Below, in pieces: positions 48,515-60,127 of a DNA stretch of 64,000 nt. The position numbers and the translations under genes are program-made. This stretch comes from Kribbella monticola (GTDB lineage: Bacteria > Actinomycetota > Actinomycetes > Propionibacteriales > Kribbellaceae). Every line of letters begins with the position of its first letter. Position 1 is the stretch's first letter. The stretch is taken from positions 434,001-498,000 of the forward strand of contig NZ_QFXK01000010.1 of assembly GCF_003261635.1 (NCBI RefSeq), given 5' to 3'. The notes below the pieces were generated by a model, which saw nothing but the letters and a program-made list of their open reading frames with translations, had not been told where the DNA came from and made no database searches.

Positions 48515-48684
48515 CCTTGCGATCGGACTTGTCTCGCCGTAGACGAGCCCACACCTGCTGGGATCATCTGCTGATCGCGCCGCTCTGGCCGAAGCACGAG
48601 GCCAACCTCGGCACGCTGCTCCGCACCTGCGATGCGGTCGGCGCGTGCCTCGCCGTACCCAAGCCGTTTCGCCGGGCTCCTGTA
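48511..48684 (+). pseudogene. N-terminal remnant of a TrmH-type RNA methyltransferase
   Basis: A frame overlapping the M1 stop encodes LIAPLWPKHEANLGTLLRTCDAVGACLAVP, which strongly resembles the SPOUT start of TrmH-type methyltransferases (N-x-G-T-x-x-R motif). After about 58 codons the frame runs into a convergent GNAT gene, and the two later SPOUT motifs are missing. It therefore looks like a truncated relic, probably cut by insertion or deletion at the junction near 48684. Confidence 0.65.
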
Positions 48685-48692
48685 GGGCTCGG

Positions 48693-49568
48693 TTACGTGA
48701 GGTCGAGGGTGTAGCGGTGGGTGCGGTGGGTTTCTTGGTAGCCGAGGGTGGTGTTGATGCGTTGCATGGGGGCGTTGGTGGTGACCGTGTCGGTGAGGAG
48801 GCCGGCTAGGTCCGGGTAGGCGGATCTTGTACGCCGGATGCAGTCCGCCTTCATCCACAAGGAAAGGCCGTTGCCGCGGTGCTCTGGGAGGACCGCGGTG
48901 CCGTAGTGCTGGGCGTCACCCTTGCCGTCGGACGGTACGACGAGTTCGGTGAAGCCGACGATCTTGCCGGTGGCCTGCTCGATGGCAGCCACCGTGTGCA
49001 GGTGTTCGCCTCGGGACTCGACGACCTTGGCGATGTGGCGGACGCGGTCGACGTCCCAGACCTCCGGTCCGTAAGGGATGTCGCCGACGGGCGCGTCGTC
49101 CATCGCGGTCCGCGCCGCGGCGTACGTGTCGACGAGTTCGTCGGGGACGACACCGGACCAGGATTCGAGGCGGTATCCAGGTGGGGCGGCGACCGAGAGC
49201 GCGGCGGGGTCGACGTCAGCCAATGACAGCCGCGCGAAGATCAGGGTCAGGCCGACCGTGAAGCCGCGGCTTCGGAGGAAGTGATCGCCGGGCGAGTCGA
49301 TGGTTGCATCGGCCAGAATCGTCCGTACTTCGTGCTCCCGGCCGGCGGTCGCCGCGGCGGCGAGCAGCTCCGACCCGATTCCCCGTCGGCGCTCGGCCGG
49401 GTGGACCGCCAGTTCGAGTTCACTCAGGTGGGCCAGGGACGCCTTGCTGTTCAGGCGGAGGAACGCGGAGCCGACCGGGTTGCCGTCGGCGTCGGACGCC
49501 AGCCAGGCGATCCGGCGACTGAGCGGCCGATAGTCGGGATCGGTCAACGGCGTGATTGAGATGGACAA
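48693..49568 (-). CDS. Double-GNAT acetyltransferase
   Basis: About 291 residues, with two GNAT halves. The first has ELELAVHPAERRRGIGSELLAAAATAG; the second has AQHYGTAVLPEHRGNGLSLWMKADCIR, a typical acetyl-CoA loop. The C-terminal NAPMQRINTTLGYQETHRTHRY is a characteristic end for such tandem GNATs, often MSMEG-like mycothiol acetyltransferase relatives. TTG at 49568 is the likely start; an ATG at 49610 is an alternative with weak ribosome site. Substrate unknown. Confidence 0.78.
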   Translation of the reverse strand: MSISITPLTDPDYRPLSRRIAWLASDADGNPVGSAFLRLNSKASLAHLSELELAVHPAERRRGIGSELLAAAATAGREHEVRTILADATIDSPGDHFLRSRGFTVGLTLIFARLSLADVDPAALSVAAPPGYRLESWSGVVPDELVDTYAAARTAMDDAPVGDIPYGPEVWDVDRVRHIAKVVESRGEHLHTVAAIEQATGKIVGFTELVVPSDGKGDAQHYGTAVLPEHRGNGLSLWMKADCIRRTRSAYPDLAGLLTDTVTTNAPMQRINTTLGYQETHRTHRYTLDLT

Positions 49569-49966
49569 GCCCGCAACGTAACCAGCCCACCCCCACCACG
49601 GCAACTGCATTCCTCGGCGCAGTCGACGCTGCTAGCTGGAAAGAAACCATCCCCAGGTACAAGTTTGTTTCCGGCCAACACAGGGCGAGGACGAACCAGG
49701 GGCCCGTACTCCGGGGCGGCCGTCGAGCCGCGAGTGCCGGGAGGAGGGCGTGGGGCGGCGGGAGCGCCGGGAAGGGGCGGCGGGTGCGCCGGGAGGAGGG
49801 CGTGGGGCGGCGGGAGCGCCGGGAAGGGGCGGCGGGGGCGCCGGGAAGGGGCGAGGGCGTGGGAGTGGGTTAGCGCGGATGTGCAGGACGGCGGCTGCGT
49901 TTCGGTAAAGGTGAGCGTTGTTTCCGCTACGGTGCTGCGGAGACCGGTGGGAGAGGGGAGCTCGGG
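49569..49966. repeat. G-rich intergenic stretch with tandem 52-bp repeat
   Basis: No gene is supported in this roughly 400-base gap between the divergent GNAT and GntR genes. The core holds two identical-looking 52-base units (49739-49790 and 49791-49842) differing at few positions, followed by a partial third. The plus strand is dominated by GGG runs and could form G-quadruplexes. The GntR ribosome site (ggggagctcgggg) lies at its right end. Confidence 0.75.
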
Positions 49967-50650
49967 GTGGAGCGGGAGTTCGGGGGTGGACGGGTGCGGA
50001 CGATCGGTGGCGATCATCTGGCGCTGCGGGATCAGGTGCTCGCCGAGTTGCGGCGGCGGATCGTCGACGGCGACTACGCGCAAGGTGAGCGGCTGACCGA
50101 GATCCGGCTGGCCGAGGACTTCGGAGTGTCGCGGAATCCGGTGCGGGAGGCGTTGCGGGTCGTCGAGGCCGAAGGGTTCGTGCAGATCTTGCCGCGCCGC
50201 GGTGCGGTCGTGGCGACGCTGGACGAGACGGCGATCCGGGATCTGTTCGCAGTACGGGAGCAGTTGGAGACCCTCGCCGCAGGGTTGGCCGCCGAGCGCG
50301 CAACCCCGGCGGATGTCGAGCGGCTGCGCTCGTTGCTGGCCGACGCGAGTGCTGCGACCGAGGCGGAGGACTTCGATCGGGTCGCGGAGCTCAACAGCGC
50401 GTTCCACGTCGCCGTCATCGAGATCAGCGGCAACCGGTGGCTCGCGTCGCTCTCGTCGGCGATGTACCACCACGTCCACTGGGTCTTCCGGGTCGGTGCG
50501 CCGAAGCGTGCGCCGCATTCGTGGATGGAGCACATCCGCCTGGTCGACGCCATCGCCGCCGCCGACCGCGCTGCCGCCGTCGAAGCCGCGAGCCAGCACG
50601 TCGAAGCCGCCGCCGCGGCTGCGCTCGCACCAGACGAGTCCTCCGAGTAG
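49967..50650 (+). CDS. GntR-family (FadR/FCD-type) transcriptional regulator
   Basis: A 227-residue regulator. The N-terminal winged helix has LRDQVLAELRRRIVDGDYAQGERLTE, LAEDFGVSRNPVREALRVVEAEGFVQ and PRRGAVVA. The C-terminal FCD domain (about 90-215) has the metal-binding residues D and H in AELNSAFHVAVIEISGN and the later His in MYHHVH and MEHIRLVDAI. GTG start with a G-rich ribosome site. It is convergent with the gamma-glutamyltransferase gene; whether it controls that gene is not shown. Confidence 0.9.
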   Translation: MEREFGGGRVRTIGGDHLALRDQVLAELRRRIVDGDYAQGERLTEIRLAEDFGVSRNPVREALRVVEAEGFVQILPRRGAVVATLDETAIRDLFAVREQLETLAAGLAAERATPADVERLRSLLADASAATEAEDFDRVAELNSAFHVAVIEISGNRWLASLSSAMYHHVHWVFRVGAPKRAPHSWMEHIRLVDAIAAADRAAAVEAASQHVEAAAAAALAPDESSE

Positions 50651-50657
50651 ACCAGCG

Positions 50658-52430
50658 CTAGCGGCCGACGGCGTACCCCTGCATGCCGCGTGGGTTGGCA
50701 GCAGCTGCCAGTACGCCGTCCGCCTCCCGGCTGACCGCGCAGAGCCGGCCCAGACTCCACGGACCTGCCTCGGTGACCGCGTGCCCACGGCGTACCAGCT
50801 CATCCCGTACTGCGGAGCCGAGGCGGCTCTCCATCGTCAAGCCACCCGGCTCCGTCGCGCGCGGGTAGAACGACGAGGGGAAGCTCGTCGTATGCCAAGC
50901 AGGCGCGTCGATCGCCTCCTGCAGCTCCTGTCCACCGGCGAGGTGCCGCAGAAGGAACAGCAGCTGCCACTGGTCTTGCTGATCGCCACCTGGTGATCCG
51001 CAGGCGAGCACGGGCGCGCCGTCACGCAGTACGAGGGTCGGAGTCAGCGTCGTCCGCGGCCGCCGACCCGGGACGAGCGAGGACGGCAGGCCTTCCTCCA
51101 GCCAGAACATCTGCAACCGGCTGCCCAGGCAGAAGCCGAGCTCGGGGATCGTCGGCGACGACTGCAGCCAGCCGCCACTCGGTGTGGCCGAGATGACGTT
51201 GCCCCACTGGTCGATCACGTCGAGATGGCAGGTGTCGCCCTTGGTGACGCCCTCCTTCGACACGGTCGGCTCGCCGGTCGTCGCGTCGAGCTCATAGTTG
51301 CCGGTAGCAACCGATGGCAGGATCGGGCCGCGCCCGTCCGGGGCGCCCGGCCGAAGCTCGGCGGACGCGCTCTCTCCGATCAGAGCCGCGCGCTCGGCGG
51401 CGTACGCGGGGGAGAGCAGCGTCTTGAGCGGCACATCCACCCCGTCGCCGTACCAGGCCTCGCGGTCGGCGAACGACAGTTTCATCACCTCGACCGTCGT
51501 GTGTACTCCGGCCGCGCTGGTCAGGTCGAGGTCAGCCGCATCGCCGAGTTCGGCCAGCACAGCGAGCGACTGCAGCAGCGCGGGACCTTGCCCCCATGGA
51601 CCCGTCTTGGCGATGGTGTGTCCGTGCCAGTCGTACGTCGCCGGCTCTTCCCAGCTCGCCTGGTACGCCGCCATGTCCGCTCCGGTGACTAGACCAGCGT
51701 GGTCGGAGCCGCTGGAATCGCGATGCGGCAGGCGGGCGAACTTGTCGACTGCCTCGGCGACGAACCCTTCGCGCCAAGTACGCCGAGCGCGCTCCACCTG
51801 GACAACGCGGTCCGGACCGGCGCCCTCGGCGGCGATCAGGAGCCGCTCGAGGGTGTCGGCGTACGCCGTGTTCCGGAACAGCGCGTTCGCTCTTGGCGGC
51901 CGGCCGCCCTGCAACCAGAGCGCTGCGGAAGTCGGCCAGTGATCGGTGAGCAGCTGCTGGACGCGCGCGACGGTGGCACCTACTGGGCCGACCAGTGGAT
52001 GACCGTTGCGTGCGTAGCCGATCGCGGGCTCGAGCACTGTGCGCAGGGGCAGGCTGCCGTGGTCACGCAGCAACAGCAGCCAGGCATCGACCGCCCCTGG
52101 TACTGCGGCTGCCAGCGGACCCGAGCCGGGAATCAAGTCGAGTCCCAGTGCGCGGAAGTGGTCGATCGTGGCGCCGGCCGGTGCGATTCCCTGGCCGCAC
52201 AACACGCGCGGAGTGGGATCGGCCGCGGTGGCGATGATCGCGGGGACTTCACCGCCCGGGCCATTGAGGTGTGGTTCGACGACGTGCAGGACGAACCCGG
52301 CCGTCGCGGCGGCGTCGAAAGCGTTGCCACCGAGCTCCAGGATCCGCATCGCCGACTGCGACGCCAGCCAATGCGTCGACGAGACCATCCCGAAGGTACC
52401 GCGCAGGGTAGGCCGGGTGGTGAAGCTCAT
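50658..52430 (-). CDS. Gamma-glutamyltransferase family protein
   Basis: A 590-residue Ntn-hydrolase of the GGT family, which autocleaves and transfers or hydrolyses gamma-glutamyl groups. The proenzyme start GMVSSTHWLASQSAMRILELGGNAFDAAAT read in parts, HLNGPGGEVPAI, and the cleavage-site threonine in KGDTCHLDVIDQWGN are family features. C-terminal LVLRDGAPVLACGSPGGDQQDQW forms the glycine-rich loop. No signal peptide is seen, so it is probably cytosolic. SD GAGGAG precedes the ATG. The upstream region holds a 29-bp minisatellite. Confidence 0.9.
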   Translation of the reverse strand: MSFTTRPTLRGTFGMVSSTHWLASQSAMRILELGGNAFDAAATAGFVLHVVEPHLNGPGGEVPAIIATAADPTPRVLCGQGIAPAGATIDHFRALGLDLIPGSGPLAAAVPGAVDAWLLLLRDHGSLPLRTVLEPAIGYARNGHPLVGPVGATVARVQQLLTDHWPTSAALWLQGGRPPRANALFRNTAYADTLERLLIAAEGAGPDRVVQVERARRTWREGFVAEAVDKFARLPHRDSSGSDHAGLVTGADMAAYQASWEEPATYDWHGHTIAKTGPWGQGPALLQSLAVLAELGDAADLDLTSAAGVHTTVEVMKLSFADREAWYGDGVDVPLKTLLSPAYAAERAALIGESASAELRPGAPDGRGPILPSVATGNYELDATTGEPTVSKEGVTKGDTCHLDVIDQWGNVISATPSGGWLQSSPTIPELGFCLGSRLQMFWLEEGLPSSLVPGRRPRTTLTPTLVLRDGAPVLACGSPGGDQQDQWQLLFLLRHLAGGQELQEAIDAPAWHTTSFPSSFYPRATEPGGLTMESRLGSAVRDELVRRGHAVTEAGPWSLGRLCAVSREADGVLAAAANPRGMQGYAVGR

Positions 52431-52561
52431 GAAGCGACTCCTCTGCTCAACTCAGGGTCATCCGTACGTCGTCCGCATCCCGTGGTTCTGCAACTGCTGG
52501 CGTGAACCGGGCGACCACGGGTCTCCCGCTCCGCCGTCGTCGCACCGGCGGCAACCCTCGC

Positions 52562-52720
52562 CGACGATGTGCCGCGCCTGCCAGCCTCTCCGATGACGTG
52601 CCGCGCCTGCCAGCCTCTTGGATGATGTGCCGCGCGCGCCAGCCTCTCGGATGACGCGCTGCGCATGCCAGCCTCTGCGACGACGTGCCGCGCATGCCAG
52701 CCTCTCCGATGGGGCGCTGA
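52562..52720. repeat. Tandem 29-bp repeat array between GGT and SWIM genes
   Basis: Five clear units and a degenerate sixth, each 29 bases, with core gtgccgcgcctgccagcctc. Units differ at a few positions and follow head to tail with no spacers. The 332-base gap (52431-52762) otherwise contains only the ribosome site of the GGT gene and the probable end region of the SWIM gene. Because 29 is not divisible by 3, the array is not coding. Confidence 0.92.
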
Positions 52721-52762
52721 CGAAACCAGTCGACCGTGCTGTGTTTCGTCGGGCAGGTGACC

Positions 52763-54130
52763 TCACCAGCTGTCCGGTGAGGCGAGGGCGGCGGTGGGGT
52801 CGCGGTCGGCGGGGCCGGTCGGCAGCCACGCGTTGTCGACGAGCGAATACGGGTGCCAGCGCCCGATTCGGTCCAGCCGGAGTTGACGGTCCGCGACGGT
52901 CAGCCGGTTGGCGTTGACCTCGAACACCAGGTCGGAGTCATCCCAGGCCGCGCTCACTTCGGTCCGCGCGCGGGCGAGCTCTGCGGGATCCGGCTCCCAC
53001 TCGTGCTCGAGAACTTCAAGACCGGGCGCACCGCCGTACGTCCAAGCGGTGACGCCGATGGCCAGTTCGCTGGGTCGTTCGAAGGCGCTGCCGAGCCGGT
53101 CAGCGAGCACGGGATAGTCGGCAGCTAGTCGTACGGCGTCCTGCCACTCGTCCAGGACCCAGGGATCGGGGGAGCCGCTCAGGATCGCGCTGAGTTGAGC
53201 ACGGGCTCGCCGAGCGGCGTCCAGCGCGAGCAGCGGCAAGCTGGCAGGCTCCATGCCGGCAGGCGCCTGCAATCCCGCCACCACCAGCCCGTGGAGTTCC
53301 AGCTTGGCAGGCAACGCGGGCAGCGCCGGCAACGCATGCACCTCGGGCTGCGCCGGCAACGCATGCAGCTCGGGCAGCTCGGGCTGCGCCGGCAACGCAT
53401 GCTGCTCGGGCAGCTCGGGCTGCGCCGGCAACGCATGCAGCTCGGGCTGCGCCGGCAACGCATGCAGCTCGGGCTGCGCCGGCGACGCGGCAGACTCGCC
53501 GCTTGCGAACACCTCGCTCGCCGGTACTCCGCCCGGAGCCGGCGTCGCTTCGGGAAGCGGCGTACCGCTCGCTCGCTGCTGCAGGTCGTCCAGCAGCTGT
53601 TCGCGGGAACGGCCTCGGATCAGGAGCAGGACGAAGGGGTCTTCGTCGAGCAGCCAACCGACCTGGTAACACAGGCCGGCCGCGTGCTGGCAGGGCAGTT
53701 CCCACCCGTCGCAGGTGCACGAGGGATCGAGATCGCCGATCCCCGGCAGCAACGGCACCCCGGCGTCGGCAGCGGCTTCGACCAGGTCGTGCGGCATCTC
53801 GCCATCCAGCAGCGCCGCGATGTGCCCGGCCCGCGAACCCACCTGGTCGAGGAATCGGGCCCACTCGTCCGGACTCAGCCGATCGACCACGACGACCGAC
53901 TCGTAGGTGTCCTCCGGCGCGTGGACCGTCGCCGCGATCCGGCCAGGGCTGATCGTGATCGTGCCGACCTGCCCGGAGTTCGCGCACCGGCGTCCCTTCT
54001 TCAGCTGTCCCAGGTCGAGCGAGGTGTCCTCCAGCGCCTGCCCCCAGGACCGTCCCCACCACGACCGCGCCTTCGTACTCCCACGCCGGGCCGCGAACGC
54101 CGCAAACCCCCGCGCCACCTCCCCGCTCAT
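52763..54130 (-). CDS. SWIM zinc-finger protein
   Basis: A 455-residue protein. The SWIM motif is C138-x-C140...C147-x-H149 (CTCDGWELPCQH). The N-terminal part begins ARGFAAFAARRGSTKARSWWG, typical of the family linked to SNF2 helicases. A Pro/Gln/Glu/Leu/His repeat region occupies about 206-270. ATG 54130 is certain because the perfect GGAGGT lies five bases upstream. It follows the SNF2 gene in the same direction, a conserved pairing that suggests a DNA-remodelling complex with the SWIM finger for DNA or protein binding. Confidence 0.88.
   Translation of the reverse strand: MSGEVARGFAAFAARRGSTKARSWWGRSWGQALEDTSLDLGQLKKGRRCANSGQVGTITISPGRIAATVHAPEDTYESVVVVDRLSPDEWARFLDQVGSRAGHIAALLDGEMPHDLVEAAADAGVPLLPGIGDLDPSCTCDGWELPCQHAAGLCYQVGWLLDEDPFVLLLIRGRSREQLLDDLQQRASGTPLPEATPAPGGVPASEVFASGESAASPAQPELHALPAQPELHALPAQPELPEQHALPAQPELPELHALPAQPEVHALPALPALPAKLELHGLVVAGLQAPAGMEPASLPLLALDAARRARAQLSAILSGSPDPWVLDEWQDAVRLAADYPVLADRLGSAFERPSELAIGVTAWTYGGAPGLEVLEHEWEPDPAELARARTEVSAAWDDSDLVFEVNANRLTVADRQLRLDRIGRWHPYSLVDNAWLPTGPADRDPTAALASPDSW
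53321..53515 (-). repeat. 27-bp-based repeats inside the SWIM gene
   Basis: Near-identical units coding ALPAQPELH, with variants LPE or V, occupy about residues 206-270 of the SWIM protein. They form a low-complexity linker between the SWIM half and the C-terminal half. Frame is preserved. Confidence 0.88.
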
Positions 54131-54159
54131 CCGCGACCTCCTACCGAGCCTTGAGCTAC

Positions 54160-54298
54160 GCACCGCTGCAGCCCGGCGCTCATCGGGCACCTCGCAGCAA
54201 GCCTGGAGCGGCGCGTCGGCGCCGTTGCAGTCCGGCGCTCATCGGACACCTCGCAGCAAGCCCGGAGCGACGGGGTCGGCACCGCTGCAGTCCGGCGC

Positions 54299-54319
<21 letters not shown>
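54160..54319. repeat. Three tandem 59-60-bp repeats at the SNF2 3' end
   Basis: Units start at 54160, 54219 and 54279 with gc(a/g)ccg(c/t)tgcag and continue through cggcgctcatcg and cacctcgcagc. The last unit contains the stop codon (54299-54301) and last codons of the SNF2 gene, so the 3' end of that gene has been copied into the intergenic region. Confidence 0.9.
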
Positions 54320-57226
<2,907 letters not shown>

Positions 57227-57268
57227 CCCGACGAACCTCCTTCACGAGCAACACCCAGAATTCACCAC

Positions 57269-57295
57269 CTGGATCGCCGGCCGCCGGCGATCCAG
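57269..57295 (-). terminator. Terminator of the ABC transporter gene
   Basis: Perfect 12-bp stem (57269-57280 with 57284-57295) and a three-base loop. It lies downstream of the ABC stop (57352) and before the SNF2 start, both on the minus strand. Confidence 0.8.
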
Positions 57296-57351
57296 TCACC
57301 CACCTTGCCAAGCACCACCCAGCCGCAGCTCGACCAGCCGACGCACCAACC

Positions 57352-59235
57352 TCAGGGCACCGGGACCTCCGTGGCAGGTTGGTCGAACTGGGTTCGGTAG
57401 AGCTCTTCGTAGCGGCCGCCGTCGGCGAGGAGTTCGGTGTGGGTGCCGCGTTCGATGATGCGCCCGTCCTCGATGACCAGGATCTGGTCGGCGGCCCGGA
57501 TCGTGGAGAGGCGGTGGGCGATCACCACCGCGGTCCGCCCCGCCAGCGCCTCCGTCAGGGCAGCCTGCACAGCAGCCTCCGACGTCGAGTCGAGCGCCGC
57601 CGTCGCCTCGTCGAGAATCACCACGCGTGGCTGCGCCAACAGCAACCGCGCGATCGTCAGCCGCTGCCGCTCGCCACCGGACAGCCGGTACCCGCGCTCA
57701 CCGACGACGGTCTCCAACTGATCGGGCAGTGACCGGATGAGGTCGCCGAGCCGCGCCCGGGTCAACGCATCCCACAGATCCTGGTCCGAAGCCTCCGGAC
57801 GGGCAAGCAGGAGGTTCTCCCGGATGCTGTCATGGAAGAGATGCCCGTCCTGCGTGACCATGCCGAGCGTGTCCCGCAGCGAAGCGGCCGTCACATCCCG
57901 CACATCCACCCCGGCAAGGCGGACCGCACCCGAGTCCACGTCGTACAGCCGGGGGATCAGCTGCGCGATCGTCGACTTGCCCGCTCCTGACGAGCCCACC
58001 AGCGCGATCATCTGCCCCGGCTCGGCCCGGAACGACACGTCGTGCAGCACCTCGACGCCACCGCGGGTATCGAGCTTCGCGACCTCTTCCAAAGACGCCA
58101 GCGACACCTTGTCCGCCGAAGGATAAGCAAAGCTCACGTGCGAGAACTCGACCGCGACCGGCCCGGCCGGCACCTCACCCGCATCAGGCTTGTCCTTGAT
58201 CAGCGGCTCGAGATCGAGCACCTCGAAGACCCGCTCGAACGACACCAGCGCCGTCATCACCTCGAGCCGCGCACTCGCCAGCGCGGTCAGCGGTGAGTAC
58301 AGCCGGGTCAGCAACAACGCCATCGACACGACAGCACCCGCGTCGAGCTGATTGCGCAGCGCATAGAAACCACCGAGCCCATAGACCACGGCCAGGGCGA
58401 GCGCCGAGACCAGCGTCAACGAGGTGACGAACACCCACTGCACCATCGCGGTCCGTACGCCGATGTCGCGCACCCGCCGGGCCCGGACCGCGAACTCCGC
58501 GGACTCCCGCGCCGGCCGGCCGAACAACTTCACCAGCGTCGCGCCGGGCGCGGAGAAGCGCTCGGTCATCTGCGTGCTCATCGTGGCGTTGTAGTTCGCC
58601 GCCTCGAGACCGAGCGCGGCCAGCCGATTGCCGATCCGGCGGGCCGGGATGACGAAGATCGGCAGGATCACCAACGCGAGCAAGGTGATCTGCCACGAGA
58701 CCCGGAGCATCACGAAGAGCGTGAGCAGCAGCATGACCAGGTTGCTCACCACGCCGGACAGCGTGTCACTGAACGCCCGCTGCGCGCCGATCACGTCGTT
58801 GTTCAACCGGGAGACCAGCGCGCCCGTGCGGGTCCGGGTGAAGAACGCGATCGGCATCCGCTGGATGTGGTCGAACACGGCGGTCCGCAGATCCAGGATC
58901 AGTCCCTCACCGATGCTGGCGGACAACCAGCGGGTGAGCAGACCGATGCCTGCCTCACCCACGGCGATCACGGCGATCAGGATCGCCAGCCGCAGTACGG
59001 TGCTGAAGTCCTTGTGGCCGACGATGGCGTTGACGACCCGGCCGGCCAGCACCGGGGTGGCGACCGCCAGCATCGCGGCGCCGACGCTCAGCACCAGGAA
59101 CAGCGCGAGTTGTCGCCGGTGCGGCCGCGCGAACGCGAGGATCCGTCGCAGGGTCGCCCGGGAGAAGGGTCTCTTGTCCTCTTGGCGGTGCATGGCGTGG
59201 TACATCGAGGTCCACGCGGTCATTTCCATACTCAC
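57352..59235 (-). CDS. ABC exporter (fused membrane and ATPase domains)
   Basis: A 627-residue half-size multidrug/lipid-type exporter. Six membrane segments (about 35-320) precede an ATPase with Walker A VGSSGAGKST, signature LSGGERQ, Walker B VVILDEATAALDS with the catalytic Glu, and switch His in IAHRLSTI. All ATP-site residues are canonical, so it can work as a homodimer. The GTG at 59235 follows GGAG; an ATG at 59229 is an alternative. It is divergent from the TetR gene. Confidence 0.92.
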   Translation of the reverse strand: MSMEMTAWTSMYHAMHRQEDKRPFSRATLRRILAFARPHRRQLALFLVLSVGAAMLAVATPVLAGRVVNAIVGHKDFSTVLRLAILIAVIAVGEAGIGLLTRWLSASIGEGLILDLRTAVFDHIQRMPIAFFTRTRTGALVSRLNNDVIGAQRAFSDTLSGVVSNLVMLLLTLFVMLRVSWQITLLALVILPIFVIPARRIGNRLAALGLEAANYNATMSTQMTERFSAPGATLVKLFGRPARESAEFAVRARRVRDIGVRTAMVQWVFVTSLTLVSALALAVVYGLGGFYALRNQLDAGAVVSMALLLTRLYSPLTALASARLEVMTALVSFERVFEVLDLEPLIKDKPDAGEVPAGPVAVEFSHVSFAYPSADKVSLASLEEVAKLDTRGGVEVLHDVSFRAEPGQMIALVGSSGAGKSTIAQLIPRLYDVDSGAVRLAGVDVRDVTAASLRDTLGMVTQDGHLFHDSIRENLLLARPEASDQDLWDALTRARLGDLIRSLPDQLETVVGERGYRLSGGERQRLTIARLLLAQPRVVILDEATAALDSTSEAAVQAALTEALAGRTAVVIAHRLSTIRAADQILVIEDGRIIERGTHTELLADGGRYEELYRTQFDQPATEVPVP

Positions 59236-59488
59236 AGCGATACTCCGGCGGTTCGGTCGGCCTGGATGTCTGAGGTCTGCCGATGGTCCCGCAGGGCACC
59301 GACAGTTTCCGAAGGTAGGACCTCAACTGTGCTCGAGGTCAAGGTCAGTCAGCCCCACTCACTGAGTCGCTGGACGAAGTGGCCGGGCGAGTGTAGCCAC
59401 AGCGCACCAACTGACCCCGCGTCCTGGTATCACGGACAAGGTAGGGCGCCGGGTCCGCATCGCGCTCGGCATTTTCGCCGGAACAGAG

Positions 59489-59517
59489 TTGTGAGTGAGT
59501 ACTCACTCAGTTAGTCT
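59489..59517 (+). promoter_or_regulatory. TetR-type operator embedded in a promoter
   Basis: TTGTGA (59489-59494), 17-base spacer, TAGTCT (59512-59517). The perfect palindrome TGAGTGAGTACTCACTCA fills the spacer (59492-59509). The -10 ends seven bases before the GTG of the TetR gene, so the mRNA is probably leaderless, and the operator would block RNA polymerase directly. Confidence 0.85.
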
Positions 59518-59524
59518 CAGTCGG

Positions 59525-60127
59525 GTGAGCCCCAGAGCGACCCCACTTCCACCGGACGAGCGCCGCGCCGCGCTGGTGGAAGCCACGCTGCCCTTGCTCG
59601 AGGAGTACGGCACCGATGTCAGCACCCGGCAGATCGCCGAGGCGGCCGGTGTCGCCGAGGGCACGATCTTCCGCGCGTTCGGCAGCAAGGACGCCCTGAT
59701 CGATGCCGCGATCAGGACCGCGTTCGACGTCGACCCGCTGATCAACGCGCTGGCGGCGATCGACCGGACGCTGCCGTTGCGGGAGCGCCTGGTCGCCGCC
59801 GTGGACGTCACCCAGACCCGGTTGCGCGGCGTCTTCAAACTGCTGCTGGCGATGCGGATGCACCGCCCACCCGACTGGAAGGCGGATCCGGACGAGGCCG
59901 CCCGCCGCAAACTCGACGGCGAACGAGTCGACGAGGCCTTCGTCGACGTGTTCCGCCAGGACGCCGACCTGCTGCGCTATCCACCCGCTGAGGTCGGCCA
60001 CCGGCTCCGGCTCATCACCTTCTCCGCCACTCACCCACTGATTTCGGACGGTCGGACCATGACCGCCGAGGAGATCGTCGACTTCGCACTCGACGGTGTC
60101 CGCATCCACCACTCCGGGGGCAACTGA
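59525..60127 (+). CDS. TetR-family transcriptional repressor
   Basis: A 200-residue TetR protein. The HTH is TDVSTRQIAEAAGVAEGTIFRAFGSKDALIDA (around residues 31-62). The rest is a ligand-binding helical domain. The GTG at 59525 is favoured because an upstream alternative lies within the operator. Its stop overlaps the next ABC gene by one base (TGATG). Repression of its own operon through the palindrome at 59492-59509 is very likely, released by an exported compound. Confidence 0.92.
   Translation: MSPRATPLPPDERRAALVEATLPLLEEYGTDVSTRQIAEAAGVAEGTIFRAFGSKDALIDAAIRTAFDVDPLINALAAIDRTLPLRERLVAAVDVTQTRLRGVFKLLLAMRMHRPPDWKADPDEAARRKLDGERVDEAFVDVFRQDADLLRYPPAEVGHRLRLITFSATHPLISDGRTMTAEEIVDFALDGVRIHHSGGN

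Noticed and set aside
52562..52720. Possible CRISPR array (29-bp direct repeats)
   Set aside because: The repeats are contiguous with no unique spacers, and no cas genes are present in the window.
57352..59235. Third subunit of the heterodimeric exporter
   Set aside because: All catalytic residues are canonical, it is transcribed divergently, and it has its own terminator, so it is more likely a separate homodimeric exporter.
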